A stretch of DNA of 26,162 nucleotides, taken from positions 1 to 26,162 of the IMG/VR virus record IMGVR_UViG_3300043409_001737; one strand, given 5' to 3'. The stretch comes from a virus. Made by a program: the position numbers and the translations under genes. The notes beneath the pieces are model-generated. The model was not told the origin of the DNA and ran no database searches. It saw nothing but the letters and a program-made list of their open reading frames with translations. Each line of letters opens with the position of its first letter. Position 1 is the first letter of the stretch. Positions 7,004 to 15,136 of the stretch are shown here, one piece after another.

Positions 7004-9484
7004 TTATTCACTTTTAACTACAATATCTTCTTTAGCTTTAATATAACTAACTTTTATAGTTTGACCCTTTTTAACTCTACCACTTAAAATTTCTTCCGAA
7101 ACTGGATCTTCAATGTATTTTTGTATTGCCCTATTCAGAGGTCTGGCACCATATTCTTTATCGTAACCTTGTTCTACTAAATAATCTTTAGCGGTTTTAT
7201 TAATTTGTAAAGTAAACCCTATTTCAGTAACCCTATCTACTAATTTATCAATTTCTAATTCAACAATTTTAGAGATTTGTTCTTTGGTTAATGTTTTGAA
7301 AATAACTACGTCATCTAACCTATTTAAAAATTCTGGTGGAAATTGTTTTTTAAGTTCATCCAATAACATACCATCCTTAATAGATTCTTCTCTCTCTATT
7401 TTTGATTTGGTACCGAATCCGACACCAGTACCAAAATCAGACAATTTTTTAACACCTACATTAGATGTCATAATAACCATACAATTTTTAAAATTTACTT
7501 TTCTACCTGAACTATCAGTTAATTGTCCATCATCTAATAATTGTAGCATCGTATTGTAAATCTCTTTATTCGCCTTTTCTATCTCATCGAATAATACAAT
7601 CGAATAAGGTCGTCTCCTAACTTTTTCAGTTAATTGTCCACCTTCTTCGTGTCCTACATATCCTGGAGGTGATCCGATAAGTCTAGATATTGAGTGTTTT
7701 TCTTGAAATTCTGACATATCAAGTCGTATCAAAGAATCCTCATCCCCAAACATATACTCCGCCAATTTCTTTGCGATATGTGTTTTACCAACGCCTGTCG
7801 GACCTAAGAACATAAATGAACCTATCGGTTTCTTAGGGTTTCTAATACCTACTCTATTTCTTCTTAACGATTTAGCTATTTTTTCTAATGCGTCATCTTG
7901 TCCGATAATTTGTTTCATCATTTCGGATTCCATCTCTAACATTTTTCTACCTTGATCACCACTAAGTCTTTTTAACGGGATACCTGTCATAATAGAAACA
8001 ACTTCATTAACATCTTCAGGTGTAATTTTTTTACGATCCTTATTGATAGTTTCTAACCACTTTTCTTTTTCAAACTCTAATTTATCATTAACTTCTCTTT
8101 CTTCATCTCGTAATTTAGCAGCCTCTTCATATTTTTGTTTTTTAACTACATTACTTTTTCTTTCTTTAATTTCGTTAATTTTGTCTTCTAAATTATTTAT
8201 AGTTTTAGGTGGTTTAGCGTTAACTTGTGTTCTAGACCCTACCTCATCTAAGATATCTATAGCCTTATCAGGAAACTCTCTATCTGTAAGATATCTATCC
8301 GCCATTTTAACACACTGTTCGATAGTTTCTTGTGGGTAGTATACTTTGTGATAGTTTTCATACGAAAATTTTATTTTATTTAAAATCTTAATAGTATCTT
8401 CTACTGAAGGGGGATTAATTAATACTTGTTGAAATCTTCTTGCCAACGCACCATCCTTCTCAATGTTTTCTCTAAATTCATCTAATGTAGTTGCACCAAT
8501 AACTTGAATATCACCTCTAGCGAGTGCAGGTTTTAATACATTCGCCGCATCCATTGATCCTGACGCATTACCTGCACCTACAATCGTATGTAATTCATCA
8601 ATAAATAAAATGACATTATCTACATTCATAAGTTCATCTACCACACCTTTAATCCTCTCTTCAAATTGTCCCCTATATTTAGTACCTGCGACTAATGAAG
8701 TAATATCTAAAGAAATAATCCTTTTATCTAATAATGTTCTAGGTGCATCACCTTGAATTATTTTTAACGCCAAACCCTCAACGATGGTAGTTTTACCAAC
8801 TCCAGGATCACCAATTAAAACAGGATTATTTTTTTTCTTTCTCGCCAATATTTGGGCAACTCTTTGAATGGATTCATCTCTACCGATTACTGGATCAATT
8901 TTACCTTCTGACGCTCTTTTGGTTACGTCAATAGAAAAATTATCTAATATCGGTGTTTCATTAGTCTTATTTGATTTTTTATTTAATTTTTTACTATCTC
9001 TAAATATATTTTCATCATCACTATCTATAGGATCGATACTATTTTGTATTAAATTTTTTTCCATATGTTTTTTAACCATTGTATAATTAATCTTAAATCC
9101 TTTTAGAAAACTACCGACACTATTTCTCACTTTTAATGTTGATAATAACAGATGTTGGGTATCTAGGAAATCATCTCCCATATTATCACATTCGTTTTCC
9201 GACCCTTTTAATATTTTTTCTGCGGTAACTTCTAACGGTAATTCTTTATTTTTTGTTGAAATTTGTTCTTTTTTTTCTTTTAATAACGACATTTCTATTT
9301 TTTTATGGAGTATATCTACATCTACCCCTAAATCAGTCAGTATTTTAATCGCATTATTATTATAATCATTTATTAAAGATATAACTATATGTTCAATCCT
9401 TATTTCTATATCACCATACATTTTGGCTTGTATAAGTGACATATTAATCACTTTTTTTACTTTAGGCAAGACTTTTTTCATCAT
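7004..9484 (-). CDS. clpC: ClpC-type AAA+ unfoldase
   Basis: 826 residues, close to the usual ClpC length. Order: Clp N-terminal repeat domain (about 1-150), AAA-1 with Walker A GDPGVGKT (225-232), Walker B VILFIDE (291-297) and ALARRFQ; a UVR-type middle segment ([15 protein letters not shown], about 448-462), which marks ClpC rather than ClpA or ClpB; AAA-2 with Walker A GPTGVGKT (561-568), Walker B IVLFDE (629-634) and sensor-2 GARP (779-782). FGTGVGFG (684-691) lies where a ClpP-docking loop is expected. All ATPase residues look intact. It would unfold proteins for ClpP; no ClpP is in this window, so it may use host ClpP or a phage partner elsewhere. ATG-ATG starts at 9484 and 9481 are both possible. 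Preceded by an ATATTTAT motif on its own strand. Confidence 0.95.
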   Translation of the reverse strand: MMKKVLPKVKKVINMSLIQAKMYGDIEIRIEHIVISLINDYNNNAIKILTDLGVDVDILHKKIEMSLLKEKKEQISTKNKELPLEVTAEKILKGSENECDNMGDDFLDTQHLLLSTLKVRNSVGSFLKGFKINYTMVKKHMEKNLIQNSIDPIDSDDENIFRDSKKLNKKSNKTNETPILDNFSIDVTKRASEGKIDPVIGRDESIQRVAQILARKKKNNPVLIGDPGVGKTTIVEGLALKIIQGDAPRTLLDKRIISLDITSLVAGTKYRGQFEERIKGVVDELMNVDNVILFIDELHTIVGAGNASGSMDAANVLKPALARGDIQVIGATTLDEFRENIEKDGALARRFQQVLINPPSVEDTIKILNKIKFSYENYHKVYYPQETIEQCVKMADRYLTDREFPDKAIDILDEVGSRTQVNAKPPKTINNLEDKINEIKERKSNVVKKQKYEEAAKLRDEEREVNDKLEFEKEKWLETINKDRKKITPEDVNEVVSIMTGIPLKRLSGDQGRKMLEMESEMMKQIIGQDDALEKIAKSLRRNRVGIRNPKKPIGSFMFLGPTGVGKTHIAKKLAEYMFGDEDSLIRLDMSEFQEKHSISRLIGSPPGYVGHEEGGQLTEKVRRRPYSIVLFDEIEKANKEIYNTMLQLLDDGQLTDSSGRKVNFKNCMVIMTSNVGVKKLSDFGTGVGFGTKSKIEREESIKDGMLLDELKKQFPPEFLNRLDDVVIFKTLTKEQISKIVELEIDKLVDRVTEIGFTLQINKTAKDYLVEQGYDKEYGARPLNRAIQKYIEDPVSEEILSGRVKKGQTIKVSYIKAKEDIVVKSE

Positions 9485-9487
9485 TAT

Positions 9488-9518
9488 TTGTTTTTTCTTA
9501 TAAATATCATTATCTTTG
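9488..9518 (+). promoter_or_regulatory. Host-type promoter of the methyltransferase operon
   Basis: TTG (9488-9490), exactly 20 bases, then TATCTTTG (9511-9518), a full match to TTG-N19/20-TAnnTTTG. It lies 22 bases before the methyltransferase ATG, in a 56-base gap shared with the divergent clpC promoter. This suggests early expression by host RNA polymerase. Confidence 0.7.
9500..9507 (-). promoter_or_regulatory. ATATTTAT motif before clpC
   Basis: ATATTTAT read on the minus strand, 23 bases before the clpC start at 9484, the same spacing as the rightward copies. It lies inside the spacer of the divergent host-type promoter, so the two promoters overlap face to face. Confidence 0.45.
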
Positions 9519-9540
9519 TATCAAATTTAATTATTATATA

Positions 9541-10464
9541 ATGGAAAGTCAATACAAATTATTTTTAGGTGACACAAAAGATGTGTTAAAACAAATGATA
9601 ACCAAAGGAGAGAAGGTAGATATGATTTTTACATCTCCACCTTATTTCTCTATGAGAAAAAATTATAGTGGTAATGATGATGGTGAGGTGGGTTCAGTAC
9701 GTGTAGATGAATATGCCGACTGGTTTTTAGAATTTACTGATTTGTTTTTAAAAGTTTTAAAACCCAACGGTAGTTTTTTCTTAAATATAAACGATAAAAT
9801 TAGTGATGGTGTAGTTCATCCAGTTTTAGATGAGTTAAAATATAAGATGAGGAAACAAGGTTGGAATTTAGTGGCAAAACCTTATATATGGTTTAAGAAA
9901 AACGCAATGCCGACTAATTGTAAATATAGATCAATTGATAGGTATGAATACGTATTCCATTTCTCCAATTCAAATAAACCTAAATTTAGGGCAGATAATT
10001 GTAGGACTGAACATTCTGAGGTAACTAAAAAAAGATTTAAAAAACCTGTCACCACTATTAACTCTAGAGATGGTGTTTACGACTCTCAGATGAAAGAACT
10101 CAATGTAAATGGGTCATTACCTCACAATGTTGTGATAGCGGCAGCAGAATCCAATTCAAGTATCCTACATCCCGCACCCTTTACTGTTGAGTTGGCAGAA
10201 TGGTTTGTTAAAATAGGTAGTGATGAAAATGATATTATATTAGATCCCTTCGCAGGATCTTCTACAACAGGAATTGCATCATTAAAAAATAATCGGAAAT
10301 ATATCGGTATAGATTTAGTAGATTTTAATATCATATTCGGTAAAAAAAGAATGGATCATTTTTTAGAGACAGGTGAAACATATATAGCTAAAAATTTATT
10401 AGAGGAAAAAGAAATAGATGTTAACTACTATAAAATAAAAGGTAGACATATTAACAACCCTTGA
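9541..10464 (+). CDS. DNA methyltransferase (N4-cytosine/N6-adenine, beta class)
   Basis: 307 residues. Catalytic motif IV is TSPPYF at 31-36; the S-P-P-Y form is more typical of N4-cytosine enzymes, while N6-adenine enzymes usually have D-P-P-Y. The S-adenosylmethionine-binding motif I comes late (DPFAGSSTTGIAS, 235-247, then YIGIDL), so the order is IV then I, as in the beta class (N6_N4_Mtase family). The middle region (150-200) with Lys/Arg clusters is the likely target-recognition part. No restriction enzyme gene is adjacent, so it is probably an orphan methylase protecting phage DNA from host nucleases or marking it. First gene after a host-type promoter. Confidence 0.92.
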   Translation: MESQYKLFLGDTKDVLKQMITKGEKVDMIFTSPPYFSMRKNYSGNDDGEVGSVRVDEYADWFLEFTDLFLKVLKPNGSFFLNINDKISDGVVHPVLDELKYKMRKQGWNLVAKPYIWFKKNAMPTNCKYRSIDRYEYVFHFSNSNKPKFRADNCRTEHSEVTKKRFKKPVTTINSRDGVYDSQMKELNVNGSLPHNVVIAAAESNSSILHPAPFTVELAEWFVKIGSDENDIILDPFAGSSTTGIASLKNNRKYIGIDLVDFNIIFGKKRMDHFLETGETYIAKNLLEEKEIDVNYYKIKGRHINNP

Positions 10465-10531
10465 AAACTTTACATGTTGTATTTTTTTTCTATATTTAAT
10501 TGTTAAATAACGATTTTTTAAATTTTATAAA

Positions 10532-10756
10532 ATGATAGCATCAGCTCCCAAATTTAGTAAGATAATTTTACTACTTAAAGACAGTGAAGGAAAACCTTCA
10601 AATAAAATAGAATATTTAGATTCTGCAATGATAATAACAGGTAATTATGTTATCATTACTGAAGAAGAAAGTTCTAATGTGAATGATCCAGCAATTATAG
10701 ACGGAAAAATATATGAAATGAAAGACATATATTCATATAGATTATTTAAAAATTAA
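10532..10756 (+). CDS. Small unknown protein
   Basis: 74 residues with alternating hydrophobic strands (FSKIILLLKDSEG, AMIITGNYVIITEEES, IYEMKDIYSYRLF), so probably a small beta-rich fold. No family recognised. It starts 67 bases after the methyltransferase gene and 3 bases before the KTSC gene. The leader holds a TATATTTA sequence near 10491, which falls short of the host promoter form. Confidence 0.65.
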   Translation: MIASAPKFSKIILLLKDSEGKPSNKIEYLDSAMIITGNYVIITEEESSNVNDPAIIDGKIYEMKDIYSYRLFKN

Positions 10757-10759
10757 ATT

Positions 10760-11056
10760 ATGGTATTATTAAAACACGAAGAAGACGATTTTATTGAGTG
10801 TCTGTACGATTCCTCTAATGTTTTGGGGTCAAAATTCTTAAAAAAAGAAAAAAAATTAGCGGTTATTTTTAAATCAGGAACTCAGTATGTTTATAACAAT
10901 GTGACAAATGAGGATTATAGACAATTTGAGTCTAGTGATAGTCAGGGTAAATTACTTAATACAGTAATTAAAAAATATACTTTTGAGAAATCTAAAAATA
11001 TTATAGACGTTACACCAATGTTAGAACAAATAAATGTTATTAAAAATACTATATGA
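10760..11056 (+). CDS. KTSC-domain protein
   Basis: 98 residues. About residues 17-75 fit the KTSC domain: [32 protein letters not shown], then [20 protein letters not shown] (the S-x-G-K-x-x-N end). KTSC proteins are common in phages and bacteria, sometimes linked to lysyl-tRNA synthetase in other proteins; the molecular role is not established. Its end overlaps the start of the thymidylate synthase gene by 4 bases (ATGA), showing tight translational coupling. Confidence 0.8.
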   Translation: MVLLKHEEDDFIECLYDSSNVLGSKFLKKEKKLAVIFKSGTQYVYNNVTNEDYRQFESSDSQGKLLNTVIKKYTFEKSKNIIDVTPMLEQINVIKNTI

Positions 11057-11712
11057 ACACATTAGATAAACAATACACAGACTTACTTCAAGATATCCTA
11101 GATAACGGAGTAACTAAGCAAGATCGTACTGGAACTGGTACACTATCAGTATTTGGTAGACAAATCAGACATAAGATGTCAGATGGATTTCCTTTACTTA
11201 CAACAAAGAAGATAACATTTAAAACAATTGTAACAGAATTGTTATGGTTTCTACGTGGTGATACAAACATTAAGTACCTTGTCGATAATAATTGTCATAT
11301 TTGGGATGGTGATTGCTTTTCTAATTATGTTAGAAACTTTACTAAATATGTAGACTCTTTACCTGAACATAGTGAAACAGAATTTATTATCGATAAGGAT
11401 AAATTCATTGAAAAGATTAAAACCGATGATGAGTTTGCTGATAAGTGGGGTGATTTAGGTCCAATTTATGGTAAACAATGGAGAGCGTTTGGTGGTTATA
11501 ATAAAGTTCCATCTGGATGGGATCATGGTTCAATAACCCATTTCAAAGAAGTACCTAAACATGACCAAATCGCAAACCTAATCAACGACTTAAAAACAAA
11601 TCCAGACTCAAGACGTATAATGGTTAATGCTTGGAACGTTGCTGATTTACCTGTTACTGATTATAGGACCGATGATGAACTTTATCAAGATTATTTAAAG
11701 AATTTTGAGTAG
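11053..11712 (+). CDS. thyA: Thymidylate synthase, N-terminal half
   Basis: 219 residues; residues 1-200 match ThyA up to just before the active-site loop. Visible: [16 protein letters not shown] (phosphate-binding Arg), [38 protein letters not shown] and [17 protein letters not shown] with the Arg pair that reaches across the dimer. The family then continues with (K)M-x-LPPCH; here it departs at Val201 into an unrelated tail (about [19 protein letters not shown]) and stops. The catalytic Cys half is encoded separately at 12525-13187. ThyA makes dTMP from dUMP with methylene-tetrahydrofolate. Alone this half cannot be active; it would need to assemble with the C-terminal product. Confidence 0.92.
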   Translation: MNTLDKQYTDLLQDILDNGVTKQDRTGTGTLSVFGRQIRHKMSDGFPLLTTKKITFKTIVTELLWFLRGDTNIKYLVDNNCHIWDGDCFSNYVRNFTKYVDSLPEHSETEFIIDKDKFIEKIKTDDEFADKWGDLGPIYGKQWRAFGGYNKVPSGWDHGSITHFKEVPKHDQIANLINDLKTNPDSRRIMVNAWNVADLPVTDYRTDDELYQDYLKNFE

Positions 11713-11713
11713 A

Positions 11714-12118
11714 ATGAAAATAAAAATACCTTTATATGATATTAAAATTAAAATTTATTTTGATTATGATTTGAACAAACCTATTAATAAAATAAAGAAA
11801 AATCATAATAAGAAAAAACTTTATAGAATAAATGAAATTGATTTTGATGGTGTTGTTATTGGGGAGTTTATCCCAAAAAATAAAATAATTTATGTATTAA
11901 TCAAGAAAACTAAAAAAGGTATTAATGTGGATACATTAACTCACGAAATATATCATTTAACAACCAAAATAATGAAATACAATAACTTTAAATTTAATAA
12001 AACAGATGAACCTTTTGCGATGTTAAACGGTAAATTAAATTCAATGATTATAGGTAAATTAATTAAAAATGGTGATAAATTATATTACCCAACAAGTAAA
12101 AAAATAAAAATAAAATAA
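11714..12118 (+). CDS. Predicted zinc metallopeptidase (HExxH)
   Basis: 134 residues starting at the ATG one base after the thyA N-half stop; a TTG at 11705 is in frame but would overlap that gene. Residues 73-81 read DTLTHEIYH, giving a HExxH zinc site, and TDEPFAML (97-104) supplies the usual downstream Glu ligand. This His-Glu plus D/E-x-x-A pattern is seen in small phage proteins annotated as putative metallopeptidases. The N-terminal 60 residues are Lys/Ile-rich. Substrate unknown. It is the first of three small genes lying between the two thymidylate synthase halves. Confidence 0.65.
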   Translation: MKIKIPLYDIKIKIYFDYDLNKPINKIKKNHNKKKLYRINEIDFDGVVIGEFIPKNKIIYVLIKKTKKGINVDTLTHEIYHLTTKIMKYNNFKFNKTDEPFAMLNGKLNSMIIGKLIKNGDKLYYPTSKKIKIK

Positions 12119-12122
12119 ATTT

Positions 12123-12323
12123 ATGAAAAAATCAGAACAAATTGAAGAAATTGGAACTGCAATTAGTGAGTGTTTGAATAAGTTGTATGAAACTAAAGAA
12201 CCGTTATCATTTAACCCATTTCCTAAGATGTATCATCCAACAGATGATTCTATAAATATACCATTGATTGTTGACGGTAAAAAAATAATTATTGAAATAA
12301 AATCATCAAATTATGATTATTGA
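12123..12323 (+). CDS. Small unknown protein
   Basis: 66 residues: a helical acidic N-terminus (EQIEEIGTAISECLNKLYE), a Pro-rich middle (SFNPFPKMYHP) and a C-terminal beta hairpin (PLIVDGKKIIIEIKSS). No family recognised. It starts 4 bases after the peptidase stop and overlaps the next gene by 11 bases. Confidence 0.65.
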   Translation: MKKSEQIEEIGTAISECLNKLYETKEPLSFNPFPKMYHPTDDSINIPLIVDGKKIIIEIKSSNYDY

Positions 12324-12528
12324 TGTTAACACTTTTATCCCATCATTTGGTGATTTTATAGTTTATTCTAAGGAAAGTGATATTGAAGAAAATTTATTCA
12401 AAGAGATATTTTTTGAATTTTTAAACAATCCAAAAAAATACAATAATCCAGAAATAATAAAAACGTATTTGAATGAGAAATTACCAATAAATTCTTATAT
12501 TCAAATAATAAATAGACTTAAATTATGA
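12313..12528 (+). CDS. Small unknown protein
   Basis: 71 residues, acidic in the first half, with a helical segment ENLFKEIFFEFLNNPKKY. No family recognised. It overlaps the gene before by 11 bases and the thymidylate synthase C-half by 4 bases (ATGA). This tight chaining argues that the C-half is translated as its own ORF rather than joined by splicing. Confidence 0.65.
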   Translation: MIIDVNTFIPSFGDFIVYSKESDIEENLFKEIFFEFLNNPKKYNNPEIIKTYLNEKLPINSYIQIINRLKL

Positions 12529-13187
12529 GTAAAAAATTAACAAAAGAAGAGTTTTTAGAAAAACTAAAAACAGATAGAGATTTTAATAATAGATATGGAA
12601 GAAAACATATCACGGAAGGAAAAATGGTTCTTCCACCTTGTCATTATGGATTTCAAGTTTATACAAGAGAGTTGAGTTTGGAAGAAAGATTACAAGTATG
12701 GAATATCAAGTTTGGATTTACAAATGAAGAACAAAAAAATCAATTTGACCCAAATGTTCATTTAGATACTCATGGGGTACCAACCCGAGCAATTTCTCTA
12801 ATGTGGAATCAACGTTCAGTGGATACATTCTTAGGTTTACCATTCAACATTGCTTCTTACGGATTGTTATTAGAAATCATTGCTAAATTAGTTAACATGA
12901 TTCCAGATGAATTAATTGGTAACTTAGGTGATACACATTTATATTTGAATCATATTGAACAAGCAAAGGAACAGATTGGTAGAGAATTGAGTTTGGAAGA
13001 AAGAAAAAAATTGTGGCAATCTACAAGTGGATTTATACCAACCCGAACAAGAGAACCATTCCCACTACCAATATTAGACATTCATCCGGGAATACTCGAT
13101 TATGATATGGAAAAGTATCCAATTGGACTCTTTGAAATTAAAGACTATCAATCTCATCCGACAATTAAAGCACCATTAAGTAATTAA
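12525..13187 (+). CDS. thyA: Thymidylate synthase, C-terminal half with catalytic cysteine
   Basis: 220 residues. From Lys33 it follows ThyA: MVLPPCHYGFQ (catalytic Cys39), NQRSVDTFLGLPFNIASYG (dUMP-binding Asn), IGNLGDTHLYLNHIEQAKEQ and a C-terminal tail. It picks up just where the N-half (11053-11712) leaves off, so together they make a full enzyme. Residues 1-32 are extra; FLEKLKTDRDFNNRYG (10-25) matches [16 protein letters not shown] of the N-half (118-133) at 8 of 16 positions, as if this ORF came from a second thyA copy with an internal deletion. The phrase RELSLEER appears twice (48-55 and 153-160), from a 24-base repeat. Activity as a two-chain enzyme is likely but unproven. Confidence 0.9.
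   Translation: MSKKLTKEEFLEKLKTDRDFNNRYGRKHITEGKMVLPPCHYGFQVYTRELSLEERLQVWNIKFGFTNEEQKNQFDPNVHLDTHGVPTRAISLMWNQRSVDTFLGLPFNIASYGLLLEIIAKLVNMIPDELIGNLGDTHLYLNHIEQAKEQIGRELSLEERKKLWQSTSGFIPTRTREPFPLPILDIHPGILDYDMEKYPIGLFEIKDYQSHPTIKAPLSN
12666..12689 (+). repeat. Direct repeat copy 1 within thyA C-half
   Basis: 24 bases encoding the RELSLEER phrase, identical at 23 positions to 12981-13004. The near-perfect DNA match suggests a fairly recent duplication or conversion within the gene. Confidence 0.75.
12981..13004 (+). repeat. Direct repeat copy 2 within thyA C-half
   Basis: Second copy of the 24-base repeat, 315 bases downstream of the first. A further matching piece (CCAACCCGA, at about 12780 and 13041, encoding P-T-R) lies downstream of each copy at different distances. 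Confidence 0.75.
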
Positions 13188-13189
13188 TT

Positions 13190-13441
13190 ATGATATACCA
13201 ATTAAAAACATTTGATGATAAAATTCTTGTAGAATTAAGAATTGTCGATCACGGAACAGAGTTCTTTACATCAAACGAACTATCGGTTCTTAAAGAAAAA
13301 ATTAGTGTTGCGAATAGTGATCATGGTTTACAGTTTGAGAAAGATTTAATGTCATTAGAAGGAGGTAATATATCTTTAATTGAGGATAGAATTAAAAAAA
13401 TAAGTGAGGAATGGTCTTTAAAATATGAAACATTTTATTAA
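13190..13441 (+). CDS. Small unknown protein
   Basis: 83 residues, mixed alpha/beta (IYQLKTFDDKILVELRIVD strands, then a charged helix SLIEDRIKKISEEW). No family recognised. It starts 2 bases after the thymidylate synthase C-half stop and overlaps the next gene by 17 bases. Confidence 0.65.
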   Translation: MIYQLKTFDDKILVELRIVDHGTEFFTSNELSVLKEKISVANSDHGLQFEKDLMSLEGGNISLIEDRIKKISEEWSLKYETFY

Positions 13442-13631
13442 ATATATGTTATTATGGGTTAGTCAGAACTTATCGATACCTTTTTGGATGGTGGGTCATG
13501 TTCATTTAAGTGTTAACATTTATGAAGACATATATGAAATATTGGCTTCAATAAGTATGAACATAATAGTAGGTATTGGGTTTTGGTTAAGTTGGGTAGA
13601 TTATAAAAAAGAAATAAAAAATAAAAAATAA
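13425..13631 (+). CDS. Small membrane protein
   Basis: 68 residues with two likely membrane segments, about 6-24 (YMLLWVSQNLSIPFWMVG) and 40-57 (LASISMNIIVGIGFWLSW), and a Lys-rich C-terminal end (KKEIKNKK) probably on the cytoplasmic side. The two-helix layout and size would fit a holin, but no lysin gene is adjacent, so this remains open. It overlaps the preceding gene by 17 bases. Confidence 0.6.
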   Translation: MKHFIKYMLLWVSQNLSIPFWMVGHVHLSVNIYEDIYEILASISMNIIVGIGFWLSWVDYKKEIKNKK

Positions 13632-13636
13632 AAAAT

Positions 13637-13846
13637 ATGAATAATAGTTATCAAATAAAAAAAATTATGACATTAAACAGTAGGAAATTACATGTTTTAT
13701 TATTAAATTCAATAAATGAGGTTTTTGAGACTGACTGTATAGATGAGGTAACAAAACTTTGTGAAATATTAAATACCAACACAGACAGTGGGTGGAGGTA
13801 CGAAATAATTACAATAAATAATATAGAGAAACGGGCGTTTCATTAA
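13637..13846 (+). CDS. Small unknown protein
   Basis: 69 residues with no clear domain: a KIMTLNSRKLHVLLLNS strand/helix region and an acidic middle with two Cys. It lies 5 bases after the membrane-protein gene. The last codons contain the GC-rich palindrome GAAACGGGCGTTTC, which could form a small hairpin before the next gene. Confidence 0.55.
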   Translation: MNNSYQIKKIMTLNSRKLHVLLLNSINEVFETDCIDEVTKLCEILNTNTDSGWRYEIITINNIEKRAFH

Positions 13847-13878
13847 TAACAAATAACAAAAAATAAAAAATAAAAATT

Positions 13879-14247
13879 ATGGAAACAATTTCATTCGCTT
13901 TAGGTGTTGCATCTGTATTAATTGTGCTATTAAGTACAGTTACTATATGGAATATGCTTAAGGTTAAAAAATTAACTAAAGAAAAAGAAAATCTACATAT
14001 TTTAATCAATAATGTAGAACAAAACTTAAATAATAAAATAGATGACGTTGAACGTCATATTCATGAAACTGTTAGAGAAGTTCATAATGTAACAGATAGG
14101 ATGTCAACAGATATATATCGTTCAATAGAAATATCTTCCGATGATAGTAAAAAATATACTGACTCACGCATAGATAAACTGATAGACGCTTACTTTTCCC
14201 ATTATAAGGAAATAGGGAGTAAATCAAAACAAATAATTAAAGGATAA
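13879..14247 (+). CDS. Membrane-anchored coiled-coil protein
   Basis: 122 residues. Residues about 5-27 form one hydrophobic membrane segment (FALGVASVLIVLLSTVTIW). The rest is a charged helix with heptad-like spacing (KKLTKEKENLHILINNVEQ, then VERHIHETVREVHNV), predicted to be a coiled coil, ending in a basic tail. The layout resembles small phage inner-membrane proteins such as spanin-like or superinfection factors, but no specific family can be named. Last gene of the methyltransferase operon, followed by a hairpin terminator. Confidence 0.6.
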   Translation: METISFALGVASVLIVLLSTVTIWNMLKVKKLTKEKENLHILINNVEQNLNNKIDDVERHIHETVREVHNVTDRMSTDIYRSIEISSDDSKKYTDSRIDKLIDAYFSHYKEIGSKSKQIIKG

Positions 14248-14276
14248 AATAAGATTACGCCCGTTTCTTATTTTTT
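14246..14276 (+). terminator. AT-rich hairpin terminator
   Basis: A 9-bp stem (AAAATAAGA with TCTTATTTT) around an 11-base loop containing CGCCCG, ending in T residues. It begins within the stop codon of the coiled-coil gene and precedes the promoter-like motifs of the next block. Confidence 0.6.
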
Positions 14277-14278
14277 AG

Positions 14279-14286
14279 ATATTTAT
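14279..14286 (+). promoter_or_regulatory. ATATTTAT motif, upstream copy
   Basis: First of two copies before the gene at 14320; 41 bases from the ATG and directly after the terminator, farther than the usual 14-35 bases. Confidence 0.35.
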
Positions 14287-14298
14287 CCATATAGAAAT

Positions 14299-14306
14299 AT
14301 ATTTAT
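14299..14306 (+). promoter_or_regulatory. ATATTTAT late-promoter-like motif
   Basis: Second copy, 21 bases before the ATG at 14320, matching the spacing seen at other late genes. Confidence 0.5.
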
Positions 14307-14319
14307 TATAAAAAAGTTT

Positions 14320-15117
14320 ATGGATATTAAAAAAATTACAGAACAAGAAGTTAGTGACTTAATAAAAAAAGAGAACATTGATTTATCTTCTTTTGAAGTT
14401 AGAAGTACTTTAAACCCTAGAATTTTTGATACTGATCAACATATGCATCAAGAAATAAGAAGAAGATTACTTATGATTGCGGATGATTTTTTTGAGACAC
14501 TTAAAATAGGTTGGGTTGATATTCAAGATATTATATTAACAGGTAGTTTGGCAAATTATAATTGGTCAAAATTTTCTGATGTAGACTTACATATTTTAGT
14601 AGATTTTGTCGATGTTGACGAAAATGAAGAATTAGTTAAGGAATACTTCAACTCAAAAAAAAATCTATGGAATGAAACACATGATATCACTATCAAAACG
14701 TATGATGTAGAATTATATATGCAGGATACAGAAGAACCACATGTATCTAGTGGTGTTTATTCTGTTTTATGGGATGGATGGATAGTTAAACCTGATTCCT
14801 CTAAAAAAGAAATAGATTCTAAAAAAGTAGAACAAAAAGTTAATAGTATTATTGATACAATAGAAGAAATTTATCTAATGTATAAATCAGGTGAATACGA
14901 TAAAACTATTAGAATGGTTAAAAATCTTAAAGATAAAATCAAAAAAATGAGACAGACTGGTTTAGATAGGGAAGGTGAGTACTCATTTGAGAATATAGCG
15001 TTTAAAGTTTTAAGGAGAACTATGTACTTAGATAAATTAAGTGAGATAGAAACCAAGTCATATGATAAGTCTTTAACTTTAGATGAGTCTTTCATAAATA
15101 ATAAATTTAAATTATAA
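14320..15117 (+). CDS. Nucleotidyltransferase-like protein
   Basis: 265 residues. Residues 72-92 carry the polymerase-beta-type nucleotidyltransferase signature LTGSLANYNWSKFSDVDLHI: Gly-Ser (75-76) and the metal-binding Asp-x-Asp (Asp87, Asp89), with a possible third acidic residue in YDVELYM (Asp129 or Glu131). The C-terminal half is helical and Lys-rich (KNLKDKIKKMRQTG). Such proteins recur in phages of aquatic bacteria; their substrate is unknown, and nothing here shows whether they modify RNA, protein or antibiotics-like molecules. Its end has LTLDESF, an L-x-E-S sequence. It opens the right-hand late block. Confidence 0.7.
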   Translation: MDIKKITEQEVSDLIKKENIDLSSFEVRSTLNPRIFDTDQHMHQEIRRRLLMIADDFFETLKIGWVDIQDIILTGSLANYNWSKFSDVDLHILVDFVDVDENEELVKEYFNSKKNLWNETHDITIKTYDVELYMQDTEEPHVSSGVYSVLWDGWIVKPDSSKKEIDSKKVEQKVNSIIDTIEEIYLMYKSGEYDKTIRMVKNLKDKIKKMRQTGLDREGEYSFENIAFKVLRRTMYLDKLSEIETKSYDKSLTLDESFINNKFKL

Positions 15118-15136
15118 TTTTTTTACTAAAAACGTA

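Noticed and set aside
10470-10531. Host-type promoter before the gene at 10532 (TATATTTA near 10491)
   Set aside because: The -7 element lacks the final G and no TTG lies 19-20 bases upstream; the gene is more likely read from the methyltransferase promoter.
11653-12620. Group I intron or intein in thyA, by analogy with T4 td
   Set aside because: Most of the interval is filled with overlapping ORFs, the reading frame is not continuous (no intein), and the C-half has its own ATG overlapping the prior stop. I could not see a group I core by eye, though a covariance search would be decisive.
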